From contig OZ038384.1 of the NCBI GenBank assembly GCA_964036045.1, positions 33,529,997 through 33,593,996 of the forward strand: 64,000 nt of DNA, read 5' to 3'. Positions 42,555-52,947 of this stretch are shown here, piece by piece. Under the pieces are notes generated by a model. That model was not told the DNA's origin and did no database searches. It was given only the letters and a program-made list of their open reading frames with translations. Made by a program: the position numbers and the translations under genes. Each line of letters opens with the position of its first letter. The first letter of the stretch is position 1. The stretch comes from Eutreptiella sp. 'Long Island Sound 2002'. Its lineage: Eukaryota; Euglenozoa; Euglenophyceae; Eutreptiales; Eutreptiaceae.

Positions 42555-43870
42555 TTCTAGTGTCAGCAGTAGAAAAAATTTGACATTATGGCGAGTTGCC
42601 CCGGCAGTGGTACACCAAAGTACATAACATGTAGCATGTTGGTAGAGTTCCACAGTTGTACCTGTTATACACGCTACTGATAGGACTCAACACATCGCTT
42701 TGTATTCTACTGCCAGCAATAGAACGGTACCCCAAAAGGGTGCACATTGATCTATGTTCCAACGTTTACCAAACAGGATACTAATGCAGAGGACATACAA
42801 ATACAAATACTTGGGACAACAATCTTTGTTGTATGCCGATAAGAACACAAAAGAACATGTGTGTACAATGGGACGGGAACCGTACATCAACAAGGCCTGT
42901 GTCGTGAAGGGCACCAGGGTACGACATGAAAGCAGTGCAACGCAAAGGGCACACAGCGCACGTTCAAGTGAACAGGTGAACAAACAAGGCTAAACAACGT
43001 AGAAATCCATGGGGTAACAATAGAGCGCAGCACTACATTGTGACCCTTGATGGACACCATGACTTGTTTTACTGCCAGCAGTAGAATCACTGTGGGAATT
43101 CTCTTGTGGGCCTGCAGCAAGCGGAAATGTAAAGAAATGTGCGTACGAGGTGCGGTACAGCAATCAAAGAGTGGCCATGACCCGGAAAGTCTTGTACGTA
43201 ACACATACGATGCATGAAACAGTGTTTTTTTTGAGTGGAAAAAATTGATATAACATGAAAACCGGAAATCCGGTACCCGGTCGTCTAGTGTAGCGGTATG
43301 CATGGTGGGTCGTCAATTGTGGGCGTAGGTTCAATCCCCATCATCGTCGACATGGCCACCAAGTGCATATCATACCACGACATGGTCCCCCACTAAAGGG
43401 GCGTATACCCGAGTAATATGGGGTACGCTAGGGGCATAGCCCACAGTTTTATGGTCCTACAACAGGTATTAAGTACCATGTATTGCACTGCAATAGTTCT
43501 ACTGCTGGCAGCAAAAAACACAACAAAAATGGTGAAAAGCCTGCTGGGCTACTAATTGCAACACTAGTAGCCATGTGATGTGCCCCCGGTACTGCATAAC
43601 CGGGTGTACTCTATAGGATGAGTCGTGTAGATGGACTACAACAGACAGTACCGACGAGTACCTCCCTTCTCACCCGCCCAGAGGGCTATATTCCCTTCCG
43701 TAATAGGCACAGAACACGTGTGTGGGCTTGTTCGGCACTACATAAACCCATGTACGTGTAGACAACCCTGCGCCAACCCCTCCCCCGCTTGATACACCCA
43801 CGGGAACACATCTTCGACACATGTGGACATAGTGCCTTGATCCGCCCATGTTCTACTGCCAGCAGTAGAA
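42555..43870. repeat. Five copies of the 20-bp palindrome family
   Basis: At 42555-42574, 42705-42724, 43067-43086, 43498-43517 and 43851-43870. The last is the perfect form TTCTACTGCCAGCAGTAGAA. No gene is supported between 42.6 and 44.0 kb apart from the tRNA-like element. Confidence 0.8.
43279..43352 (+). ncRNA. tRNA-like element with A and B boxes
   Basis: TAGTGTAGCGG at 43286-43296 fits the A-box consensus and GGTTCAATCCC at 43328-43338 fits the B box at 10 of 11 positions, 42 bp apart as in tRNA genes. D and T stems can be drawn, but the anticodon and acceptor stems pair poorly. Shares GTATGCA and the B-box core with the element at 29560-29640. More likely a SINE head or tRNA pseudogene than an active tRNA. 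Confidence 0.4.
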
Positions 43871-44044
43871 TAAATTGCTATTGGTACCGTGGAATGCCTT
43901 CTGTCAAATATTTTTCAAATTGGTTTTTTGTGCACACTCCTGAGAGACTGTTTCGCCAGAACGGCATCTTGGGCCCGTAAGTAAGTTACCATTTCCGAGG
44001 TAACTTTGCACCCCCAAGTTTATCACCAGCCGGAGCTTTAACAT

Positions 44045-44530
44045 CTCAGCTTGCTAGCTGACACATGTCACGCTAGTATCACGGGCCACACTGCTATCAT
44101 GGATCACATTATTGCCACATACCACACCATTATCACACCCCACATCGTTATCACTAGTCAGCTTGTTATCACTCGTCACATTGTTGCACTAGTATCACTA
44201 GCCGTATTGTTATCACAAGTGACACTCACACCTTCATGACAGCCCACACTCTCATCACATGTCACACCAATATCACAACCAAAACCTCTATCACGTAACA
44301 TACTACTATCAACGGTTATAGGGCTATCACACGTTGCATAGTTATCATAGGTCAGACCCTGTCACACGCCACATTGTAATCACTTGTCACGTTGTTATCA
44401 CCGTCCAGATTGAACAGGGCAGAATGTAATACCATTGTGGCCCGTGATAACAGTGTGAGCGGTAGTAGATGTAGAGCTTGTGATAGTGTTCTGACCTGTG
44501 TTAACCGTGTCGCTTGTGATAATGCAGCCA
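44045..44530. repeat. TTATCACxxGxCACAC degenerate array, part 1
   Basis: About 18-21-bp units of the form CACACCGTTATCACAGGTCA on the plus strand to about 44425, then the same motif in reverse orientation (GTGATAACAGTGTG) to 44530. Confidence 0.85.
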
Positions 44531-44774
44531 TCAAGCGGAACCCGGATGCACGCCATCAAGGGGGCACGCCCTTCCCAACAGGCCTTGCTATGCAAAATAC
44601 CTACGAATAGTCGAAGAGCATCACCATCCCTCCAGGCTGCTCCCCATACACCGCGTGGACCAATGATGGAAATGAAACCTATTGTCTGGCATCAAAATGC
44701 CACGCCACACTACAATCTAGCACTAGCCCTTAAAACCGGCAATGGGAGGTGTCGGTGATCCGGAGTGGCCAATG

Positions 44775-45425
44775 ATAATGGTGTGCCTTGTGATAACGTG
44801 ATAACGGTGTGACCTGTGATATGTCATGGCCACACTGCTATTGCACGTCACAACACGATCAGAGACCATAATGTTATCAGAGGTCGGACCGTTCTCGCAG
44901 ACCATACTTGTATCACAGGCCGCGATGTTATCACCGTCCACACCATTATCACAGGTTAGTGTTATAGCAGGTAACGCTATTATCACTATTATCATAGGTC
45001 ACACCGCTATCACGGGTCGCATCGTTATCACAAGTCACACCATTATCAAAAGCCAAACTGTTATCACAAGCCCCACCATTATCACAGGTTACACCATTAT
45101 CGCAACTGACACCCACACCGCTATCACAGATCGCATCATTGTCACATGTCAGATCATTATGACAGGCCACACCGTTATCATACACCACACCATTACCTCA
45201 GGCCAAATCGTTGTCACAGGTCACACCATTGTCACCAGGGACACTCATGTCCCATGGATATCACAGGTTGCACCGTTGCCACAAGTCACACCATTGTCAT
45301 TGGTCATACCATTGTTGATGGCCAACAAATCACACTGTTATCAAAAGCCACACTGCTATCACAACTGACACTGTTACCACGGGCCACACTGTTATCACAA
45401 AATTATCACAGGCCACATGTGCCAG
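44775..45425. repeat. TTATCACxxGxCACAC degenerate array, part 2
   Basis: Reverse-orientation units at 44775-44822, then forward units to 45425. About 240 bp of other sequence separates it from part 1. Confidence 0.85.
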
Positions 45426-45844
45426 CCACTCGCCAGTGGACCTGCAGACAGGTTGAGGAGGTTAGGACTCAAAGAGGGGGGGTTGCGGGGGGCGACAGTG
45501 GGATGGGCGGGGGCCTGCGCGAGTAGTTCTGACCACAGATGGTAACGGCAGGCAAGGCTAGATGCAGTCGAAGGGGTGGCGTAGGCGGTGGGTCGTCTGT
45601 GTCCATACATGCCCCCCCAGCCCCCCCCCCCCTCCTGCCTGTGGGGTGCCTCCCACAACTGTGGGGTGTCCACCTGCTACTCCTGGCGCGCTTTCCCATC
45701 TACCCCCAAGTCCATCAATATGACCCGGTCACAATGCAGGTGTCATGCTGTACCGGCACTCAGCAACAAGGGTGGAGAGCAACTGGACAATTCCTGCTAC
45801 CGAGCCCACAATGTGACCGTCCTTCTCTCGTCATCTCCCCTCCG

Positions 45845-46015
45845 TGGGTATGGATCTGGGTACAGGCCTGGGTTTGTCTGGGTATGGGTATGGCTATGGG
45901 TATGGATACAGGTATGGAACCGGTATGAGTCTGGGTACGGGTGTGGATATGGGTGCGGGTATGGTTATGGATACGGGTATGGGTATGGACATGGGTATGG
46001 GTATGGATTTCAGTA
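45845..46015 (+). repeat. TATGGG hexanucleotide array
   Basis: About 28 units of GGTATG/GGATAC type. The 236-aa minus-strand frame across it reads His/Thr and Ile/Pro repeats and is an artefact of the array. Confidence 0.9.
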
Positions 46016-46300
46016 TTGAAATGGCGCTGTCTAGGCCATGAAAATGCGCTTTCCGGAGGTGGCCTACAGTCTCTTGGAGAGGGGGCGGGGCAGGCCACAT
46101 ACGAGCAAGACATCTCGTGTTGTTCAACTCCTCCAGGCTGCTTTTGGAATGAATTCGCTAAGGACAGCACCTCGTCCAAAGCCCCGGGGCTTCGTGTGCG
46201 GTAGGGGCTTAGGCTGTTGCTACTGAGGCTCCCATTGACCATGGGCCGCGGCGACTGCTTGGGGCCCTTGCACCCCTTTACATTGAGGCACTGGGGGGAT

Positions 46301-46640
46301 TCAGGGGCGGCGGCTTGGATACGTGTGTCCCCGAGGCAACGAGACTCTTGCAGCACTGCTAGAGGGGGCCCTGAAGACTCTTTGTCCTCTGCAGCGCATT
46401 GCACAGCCGCCATGGGCGGTGGTAGAGAGGTCCCATTCAAGATGCTGTGGTAAAGCAAGTGCAACGGCAAAGGATTGCACTGGGTCAGCCCCGATGATGT
46501 GGGTGTGCCAGATCAAATGTGCAGACATGCTGATGCTTTTAAGACATCCGCAGATCACATCTGCCTCTGCCCCAGGCCCCAATCTCTTTTCCAGAGCTGC
46601 TGTGACATCACGTTGAACACGTTGCCAGACGGCACATGAA
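46301..46640 (-). CDS. Possible exon, family unknown
   Basis: A minus-strand frame with VWQRVQRDVTAALEKRLGPG, EADVICGCLKSISMSAHLIW and QSFAVALALPQHLEWDLST reads as folded protein. A CACAG acceptor lies near 46601 and a TACCACAG site near 46451. No domain recognised and no neighbour in the same frame. Confidence 0.3.
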
Positions 46641-47164
46641 AAAAAAAAGCCAGGCGAATGATCTGTGGATGTCAAAGAGAGGGCAGGCAAAAACATGGGG
46701 GGGGGGGGATGATTTTGCACAGGGATTTTTTCCATGGGGAAAATTCTGCACGGGGATTATTACGCACCTCCAAAACCCTTTGTGCTGTAAGGACAGGGAT
46801 TCTGGTAGGCATTTATCACCACCATGTGGCTGGCTGAATTTATTTGTATCCTGAGGCGCAAAGGCAAGACTGTCACCAACCAAACACAAAGTCCCAATCA
46901 GGGAAAGCTCTGCAACTACACTGAACAAATGTGGGGGAAATTCTGCACCAATTTGAAATGCGGATTCTTCTCTGCAAAAAAACCCCGGAAAGCGGTACAT
47001 CACTGCCCCCCAAGCCCCAGGGGCGTATGGTGGCAGATCTGAGCACCTCTAGAAATGAGCACATTTCTGGATTGCCATTAAGAGTTTGGACAATACGCCC
47101 ACAGAAATGAGCACATTTCTAGAAATTGCACAAATTCTAGAAATGTAATCGGCCCGGCAAGCTT

Positions 47165-47613
47165 GTCACTGTGTCGGGAAGAGACCTCTTGAAGCGGGCT
47201 GGCGAGCAGTGCAGTGCTCGCTGGCCTGCAATGAGGGATCTCTTGCCCACACAGCGGTCAAGCATTGCTGCCGGGAAAGATGCTAAGGAGCAGACATGGA
47301 ATAATGATGTCGATAAGTTGCCAGGTACGCTCCCTAGAAAGGGTGAGCTGCGCAATCATCTCGCTAATGCTTGTCCTCTCGGAAAAGGATCATCTACAAG
47401 TGCACTTGGGCAGCCACTTGGTTGATCATGACGCTCTGCGCGTTGAGACCTTTGAGACTCAGTGTGGGGACGTGATTCTCTTTGCCTCCACGCTGAGACA
47501 TTGGGGTCTCACGACGCTACCTGGGGTGGGGAAGCCGGTTCCTCTTCCGCTTCCTCACCCTTGACGAGCGTCATAATTGGTTGGACGTGGAACAGTTCAT
47601 CCTTGATCCTCTG
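47165..47613 (+). pseudogene. 2-oxoglutarate/Fe(II) oxygenase-like C-terminal fragment
   Basis: Plus-strand blocks: KLVTVSGRDLLKRAGEQCSA in one frame; SEKDHLQVHLGSHLVDHDAL then CGDVILFASTLRHWGLTT in the second; RFLFRFLTLDERHNWLDVEQ then FILDPL and a TAA at 47611 in the third. The order GSH, GDxxxFxxxxxHxG, RxxxRF resembles the double-stranded beta-helix of phytanoyl-CoA-dioxygenase-like enzymes, giving a distal His and a 2OG-binding Arg. Two frame changes are needed, one of them beside a G run, so this is a pseudogene or carries sequence errors. Call rests on motif spacing only. Confidence 0.35.
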
Positions 47614-47680
47614 TAAGGGGCAAAGGATGGACTCGTTTCGCGGCCGAGGGGAGACGGGCTACTGCCCATCCCCAAGCCCA

Positions 47681-48193
47681 TCAGCCATTGGGGGTAGTAC
47701 TAGGCTTTCGGCGAGGGACTGCATGGTGCGGTCGGTCTGCCGTGGCGAGAGCAACTCCACCACTAGCTGGCCACTGTGGGTGCCTCAGGCCCCGGCTGCC
47801 CCTACCACCCGCTGCTGGTGGCAAGGCCGTGCGTGGGCGACGCCGACCCCATGTGCCACCTGTAGGTGGAGGAAAGGGATGTTGTGTGGACGACCGGGCC
47901 CACGTGGCTGGATCTAGGGAACCCCGGCGGGCAAGAGGCCTTCTTCTTGCAACCGTATTGCCCCCCCCTTCGCACCCGCTCTCTGCACAGCATGCCCTAC
48001 TCTTTGGGTTATCCTGGCACCGCGGGCCGGAGAAGCGATGCACGCGGAGTGACGCGGGAGCCGATGTCCCGCTGGCAATGCGCTCCATCTGCAGCGGAAA
48101 GGTATTCCCTCTCCCACCCCCGGTGTAGGTTACACAAGGGAACAATAGCAGTGCTGGTGGGGTATAGGCCTGGGCTAGCGTGTCGGGGTGCAC
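47681..48193. other. GC-rich region open on both strands, no gene supported
   Basis: Frames of 146 aa (plus) and 170 aa (minus) overlap completely. Both translations are Arg/Pro/Gly-rich with no domain. Treated as chance openness. Confidence 0.4.
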
Positions 48194-48246
48194 TAGTTTG
48201 GGTCAGGGCTGAGGCCAAGGGTAGGGCAAGGGCCAGTGTCAGGTTA

Positions 48247-48372
48247 GTGGCCGCTTTATGAGACCTACCCCGCGAGTGGGCTTAGCAATTTCTTGCTAGC
48301 CACAGGGCCAATTTAGTGGCCGCTTTAACAAACCTGCCACGCCAGTGGGCTTAGCAATTTCGTGGTGGCCAC
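48247..48372 (+). repeat. Two-copy tandem repeat of about 65 bp
   Basis: GTGGCCGCTTTA and AGTGGGCTTAGCAATTTC each occur twice in the same order. Confidence 0.85.
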
Positions 48373-48527
48373 ATATAGGGGCATATGGATTCACCAGCCA
48401 GCAATTGCTCTGTGTGGGCCCTGTGAGGGCCTTTTGCTATGCTGGTGTCTGTGCCCCGCGAGAGGGCTTCATAATTGCACCACCAGTTGCAACCCATGGT
48501 GCTGCTTTGTGTTTGAGAGCTAACTGA

Positions 48528-48616
48528 GCCATTTGGCGCGCTCATTGAGCGCTTAGTGAGTGATTTGGCGCGCTCATTGAGCGCTCAGTTTGCTGTCAAT
48601 GAGCGCGCCAAATGGC
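48528..48616. repeat. Perfect 21-bp inverted repeat
   Basis: Arms 48528-48548 and 48596-48616 (GCCATTTGGCGCGCTCATTG and its complement) around a loop that holds another GATTTGGCGCGCTCATTGAG copy. Could form a long hairpin or cruciform. Confidence 0.9.
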
Positions 48617-49077
48617 GCAGTGAGCGCTCACTGAGCATGCCAAACGGCTCAATGGGCGCTTAAGGAGCTGGGAGACGGAATGTGGGATGCGCTCCTTGGC
48701 TAACATTTTTGTTGCCGGCCCCTGTTGCATTTTGAGGCCGGTTTCCCCCTTCATGAGCCATTTCCCGAGGCACGCGGACCAAAACTCAACATCAGCAGGC
48801 AGCGCAGCGTGGGATTGTGTATAAAGTCTGATGTCTGATGTCTGATGTGGCATGTTGTGTTTGCAGTGTATGCAACAAGATGTGTGATATGTGTGATGTA
48901 GGTATGATGCTTGGAGGAAGGAGGGGGGGGGGTTGGTGTCAAAATGGGTGTGCAAAAAGTTGATGCCCCCCCCACCCAAGAAAAAAATTAAAAAAAAGGG
49001 GGGGGGGGTTGGAAAAGATCAAGCCAACATGGAAAAGCTGGGGAAAACTAAACAACCAGAATCCGGAAAAAGGCCCC

Positions 49078-51605
49078 ATAGGCCCCCATACGTCCCCATA
49101 GGTCCTTGTATGTCCCCAAAGGTCCCAAAAACTCCCCATAGGTCCCCGAAAGTCCCCAGAGGTCCACAACGGGACCTATGTGGTCGTTTGGGGCCCTCTG
49201 GGGACCTATGGGGGCATGTGGGTACCTATGGGGACCTATGGGGGCTTGTGGGGACCTGTGGGGGCCCGTGGGGACTGATGGGGACCTATGGGGACCTATA
49301 GGGTCCTTTGGAGACCTATGGGAGCCTATGGGGACCTACCCGGACCTATGGGGACCTATGGGTACCTATTGGGGCCTATGGGGACCTATTAACACCTATG
49401 GGGATGTATGGGGACCTATGGGCACCTACGGGAACCTATGGGCACCCGTGGGGGCCTATGGGCACCTATGGGCACCTATGGCGGCCTATGGGGACCTATT
49501 GGCACCTATGGGGATTATTGGGGAACCATTGGCACCTATGGGGACCTTTGGGGGCCTATTGGGACCTATGGGGCCCATGGGGACCTATGGGGACCTATGG
49601 GGGCCTATGTGAACCTATTGGCACCTATGGGGACCTTTGGGCACCAATGAGGACCTGTCCGCACCTATGGGGACCCATGGGGACCTTTGGGGACCCATTC
49701 GCACGTATGGGGGCCTATGGCGACCTATGGGGGCCTATGGGGACTCAAGGGGGCCTAAGGGGACCTATGGCGACCTATGGGATTCTTTGGTGAGCTATTA
49801 AGTTTGTGGAGACCTATGGGGACCTATGGGGACCTAGGGGGGCTATGGGGAGGTATGGGGACCCTATGGGTGCCCATGGGGACCTATGGGACCTTTGGGG
49901 ACCTTCGGGGCCCTATGGGGACCCTAAAGGTCCACAAAGGTCCCCATAGGTGCCAATAGGTCCCCATAGGCCCCCATAGGCCCCCAAAAGTTCCCCATAG
50001 GTCCCCATAGGTCCGCAAAAGACCCCAAAGGGCCCCAAAGGTCCCCATAGGTACCCACATGCCCCCATAGGTCCCCATAGGTCCCCAGAAGGTCCCCATA
50101 AGCCCCCACAATGCCCAAAGGGTCCCCATAAATGCCAATAGGTCCCCATCGGCCCCCATAGGTGCCCATTTGTCCCCATACGTCCCCATAGGCCCCCATA
50201 GATCCCCATGGGTCCCCAAAGTCCCCATAGGTGCAAATGGTTCCCCAAAGCTCCCCATAGGTGCCAATAGGTCCCCATAGGCCCCCCTAGGCCCCCACAG
50301 GTGCCCATAGGTTCCCATAGGTCCACATAGGTGCCAATGGGTCCCAAAGATCCGCATGGGTGCCAGTGGGTCCTGATAGGTCCCCATAGGCCCCCAAAGG
50401 TCTCCATAGGTCCCCAAAAGGCACCATGCATAGGTCCCCATAGGTGCCCATAGGCCCCCATAGGTGCCAATAGGTCCCCACAGGCCGCCATAAGTCCTCG
50501 TAGGTCCCCAAATGTCCCCATAGCTGCCAATGGGTCCCCACAGGTGCCCATAGGCCCCCGTAGGTCCCCATACGTCCCCATAAGTCCCCATAGGTCCCCA
50601 TAGGATCCCATAGGCCCCTATAGCTCCCCATAGGACCCCAAAGGTCCCCATAGGTCCAGATAGGTTCCCCTGGGGTCTCCGAAGCAATCTATAGGTCCCC
50701 ATAGGTCCCTGTAGGCCCCAATAGGTCCCCAAAGGGCACCATAGGTCCTAGTAGGTGCCAATAGGTCCCCATAGGCCCGAATTCGTGTGAATAGGTCCCC
50801 ATAGGCCCCCATAAGTCCTCATAGGTCCCCAAATGTCCCCATGGGTGCCAATAGGTCCCCATAGGTGCCCATAGGCCCCCGTAGGTCCCCAAAAGGTCCC
50901 CATAAGCCCCCACAGGGCCCAAAAGATCCCCATAAATGCCAATAGGTCCCCATCGGCCCCCATACTTGCTTATTTCTCCCCATAGGTCCCCATAGGCCCC
51001 CATAGATCCCCATGGGTCCCCAAAGTCCCCACAGGTGCCAATAGGTCCCCATAGGTCCCCATAGGCCCCCATAGGCCCCCACAGGTGCCCATAGGTTCCC
51101 ATAGGTCCACATAGGTGCCAATGGGTCCCAAAGGTCCGCATAGGTGCCAGTGGGTCCTGATAGGTCCCCATAGGCCCTCAAAGGTCCCCATAGGCCCCCA
51201 AAAGGTCCCCATAAGCCCCCAAAGGGCACCATAGGTCCCCATAGGTGCCAATAGGTCCCCACAGGCCGCCATAAGTCCCCATAGGTCCCCAAATGTCCCC
51301 ATAGCTGCCAATGGGTCCCCATGGGTGCCCATAGGTCCCCATACGTCCCATAGGTCCTAATACATCCTCATACGTCCCCATAGGTCGCAATAGGACCCCA
51401 TAAGTCCCCATAGACCCCCATAGGACCCCATAGGCCCCCATAGCTCCCCATAGGACCCCAAAGGTCCCCATAGGTCCCAATAGGTGCCAATAGGTCCCCA
51501 TAGGCCCCCATAGGCGTCAATAGGTCCCCGTAGGCCCCCATAAATCCTCATAGGTCCCCAAATGTCCCCGTAGGTGCCCATGGGTCCCCATAGGTGCCCA
51601 TCACA
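49078..51605. repeat. ACCTATGGGG 10-bp minisatellite, array 1
   Basis: About 2.5 kb of a 10-bp unit. Orientation is CCCCATAGGT at 49078-49168, ACCTATGGGG at 49169-49925, and CCCCATAGGT again at 49926-51605. All long frames here translate to the same 10-residue period (MGTYGDLWGP) and are artefacts. Confidence 0.97.
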
Positions 51606-51748
51606 TGGTGCTGGGACGCACAGCATAGAAGGTAAAAAATGGCAGGAAAATGCTGAGCATATTGCTCAGGATATTTGGGGATGCTCAGCATTCATGCTCA
51701 GCAAATGGGACTCATATTGCAGGGTTGATCTCGGAAGTCCCAGCCAAA

Positions 51749-51893
51749 ATTTCTTCCGAGCTCCCCCGGCACGGTCGGCTGGGAAGCCCATGGAACATTG
51801 CTACCGATATCGGTTGCGTTTTGGGGGGCCGATCTGGCTGCCAAAACTTCCGAGCATCTTTCCGAGGGATTTCAAAAACTTCCAGGCGTTTTT
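51749..51893 (+). repeat. 145-bp array-flanking repeat, copy 1
   Basis: Starts ATTTCTTCCGAGCTCCCCC and is nearly identical to 58906-59046, same orientation. In both places it lies just outside a 10-bp minisatellite array. Confidence 0.9.
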
Positions 51894-52043
51894 CCATCGG
51901 TTTTTTGTACGATGAACTACACCGTTCTTGGTTCCCAAATCCCACACCTCAGCAAAGAAACACACAAAAAGGCAAGCATGACGGTTCACTTAACACCTCT
52001 ACTGCTACCGGAATCCACTGAGATTAGACACCCTGCCCCATTG

Positions 52044-52946
52044 TTAGAGGGTGGGGGAGGGTGGGGGAGGGTTGGGAGAGGGTTGGGAGAGAGTGGGAGA
52101 GGGTTGGGAGAGGGTGGGAGAGGGTTGGGAGACGGTTGAGAGAGGGTTGGGAGAGGGTGGGAGACGGTTGGGAGAGGGTTGGGAGAGGGTGGGAGAGGGT
52201 TGGGAGAGGGTGGGAGAGGGTTGGGAGAGGGTGGGAGAGGGTTGGGAGAGGGTGGGAGAGGATTGGGAGAGGGTGGGAGAGGGTTGGGAGAGGGTGGGAG
52301 AGGGTTGGGAGAGGGTGGGAGAGAGTGGGGGAGGGTTGGGAGAGGGTTGGGAGAGAGTGGGAGAGGGTTGGGAGAGGGTGGGAGAGGGTTGGGAGACGGT
52401 TGAGGGAGGGTTGGGAGAGGGTGGGAGAGGGTTGGGAGAGCGTTGGGAGAGGGTGGGAGAGGGTTGGGAGAGGGTGGGAGAGGGTTGGGAGAGGGTGGGA
52501 GAGGGTTGGGAGAGGGTGGGAGAGGATTGGGAGAGGGTGGGAGAGGGTTGGGAGAGGGTGGGAGAGGGTTGGGAGAGGGTGGGAGAGAGTGGGGGAGGGT
52601 TGGGAGAGGGTTGGGAGAGAGTGGGAGAGGGTTGGGAGAGGGTGGGAGAGGGTTGGGAGACGGTTGAGAGAGGGTTGGAAGAGGGTGGGAGAGGGTTGCG
52701 AGAGGGTTGGGAGAGGCTAGGAGAGGGTTGGGAGAGGGTGGGAGAGGGTTGGGAGAGGGTGGGAGAGGGTTGGGAGAGGGCAGGAGAGAGTGGGAGAGGG
52801 TTGGGAGGGGGTGGGAGAGGGTTGGGAGACGGTTGAGAGAGGGTTGGAAGAGGGCGGGAGAGGGTTGAGAGAGGGTTGGGAGAGAGTGGGAGAGGGTTGG
52901 GAGAGGGTGGGAGAGGGTTGGGAGAGGGTGGGAGAGGGTTGGGAGA
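52044..52946 (+). repeat. GGGTTGGGAGA purine-rich minisatellite with 264-bp higher-order unit
   Basis: About 900 bp of alternating GGGTTGGGAGA and GGGTGGGAGA units, almost free of C. Identical stretches recur 264 bp apart (52179 and 52443), a higher-order repeat. The long frames on both strands (Gly/Glu/Arg or Pro/Ser/Leu) are artefacts. Regular GGG runs could form G-quadruplexes. Confidence 0.95.
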
Positions 52947-52947
52947 A

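Noticed and set aside
37984-43870. Palindromes as bacterial-type terminators or a CRISPR array
   Set aside because: Spacing is irregular (hundreds of bp to kb), no cas genes, and the genome is eukaryotic.
45760-46470. 236-aa minus-strand frame with HTHTH and PIPI repeats
   Set aside because: Runs through the TATGGG hexamer array; the non-repeat ends show no domain.
49178-51501. Many long open frames with MGTYGDLWGP repeats on both strands
   Set aside because: The 10-bp unit has no stop in several frames; period, orientation and length follow the minisatellite, not codon structure.
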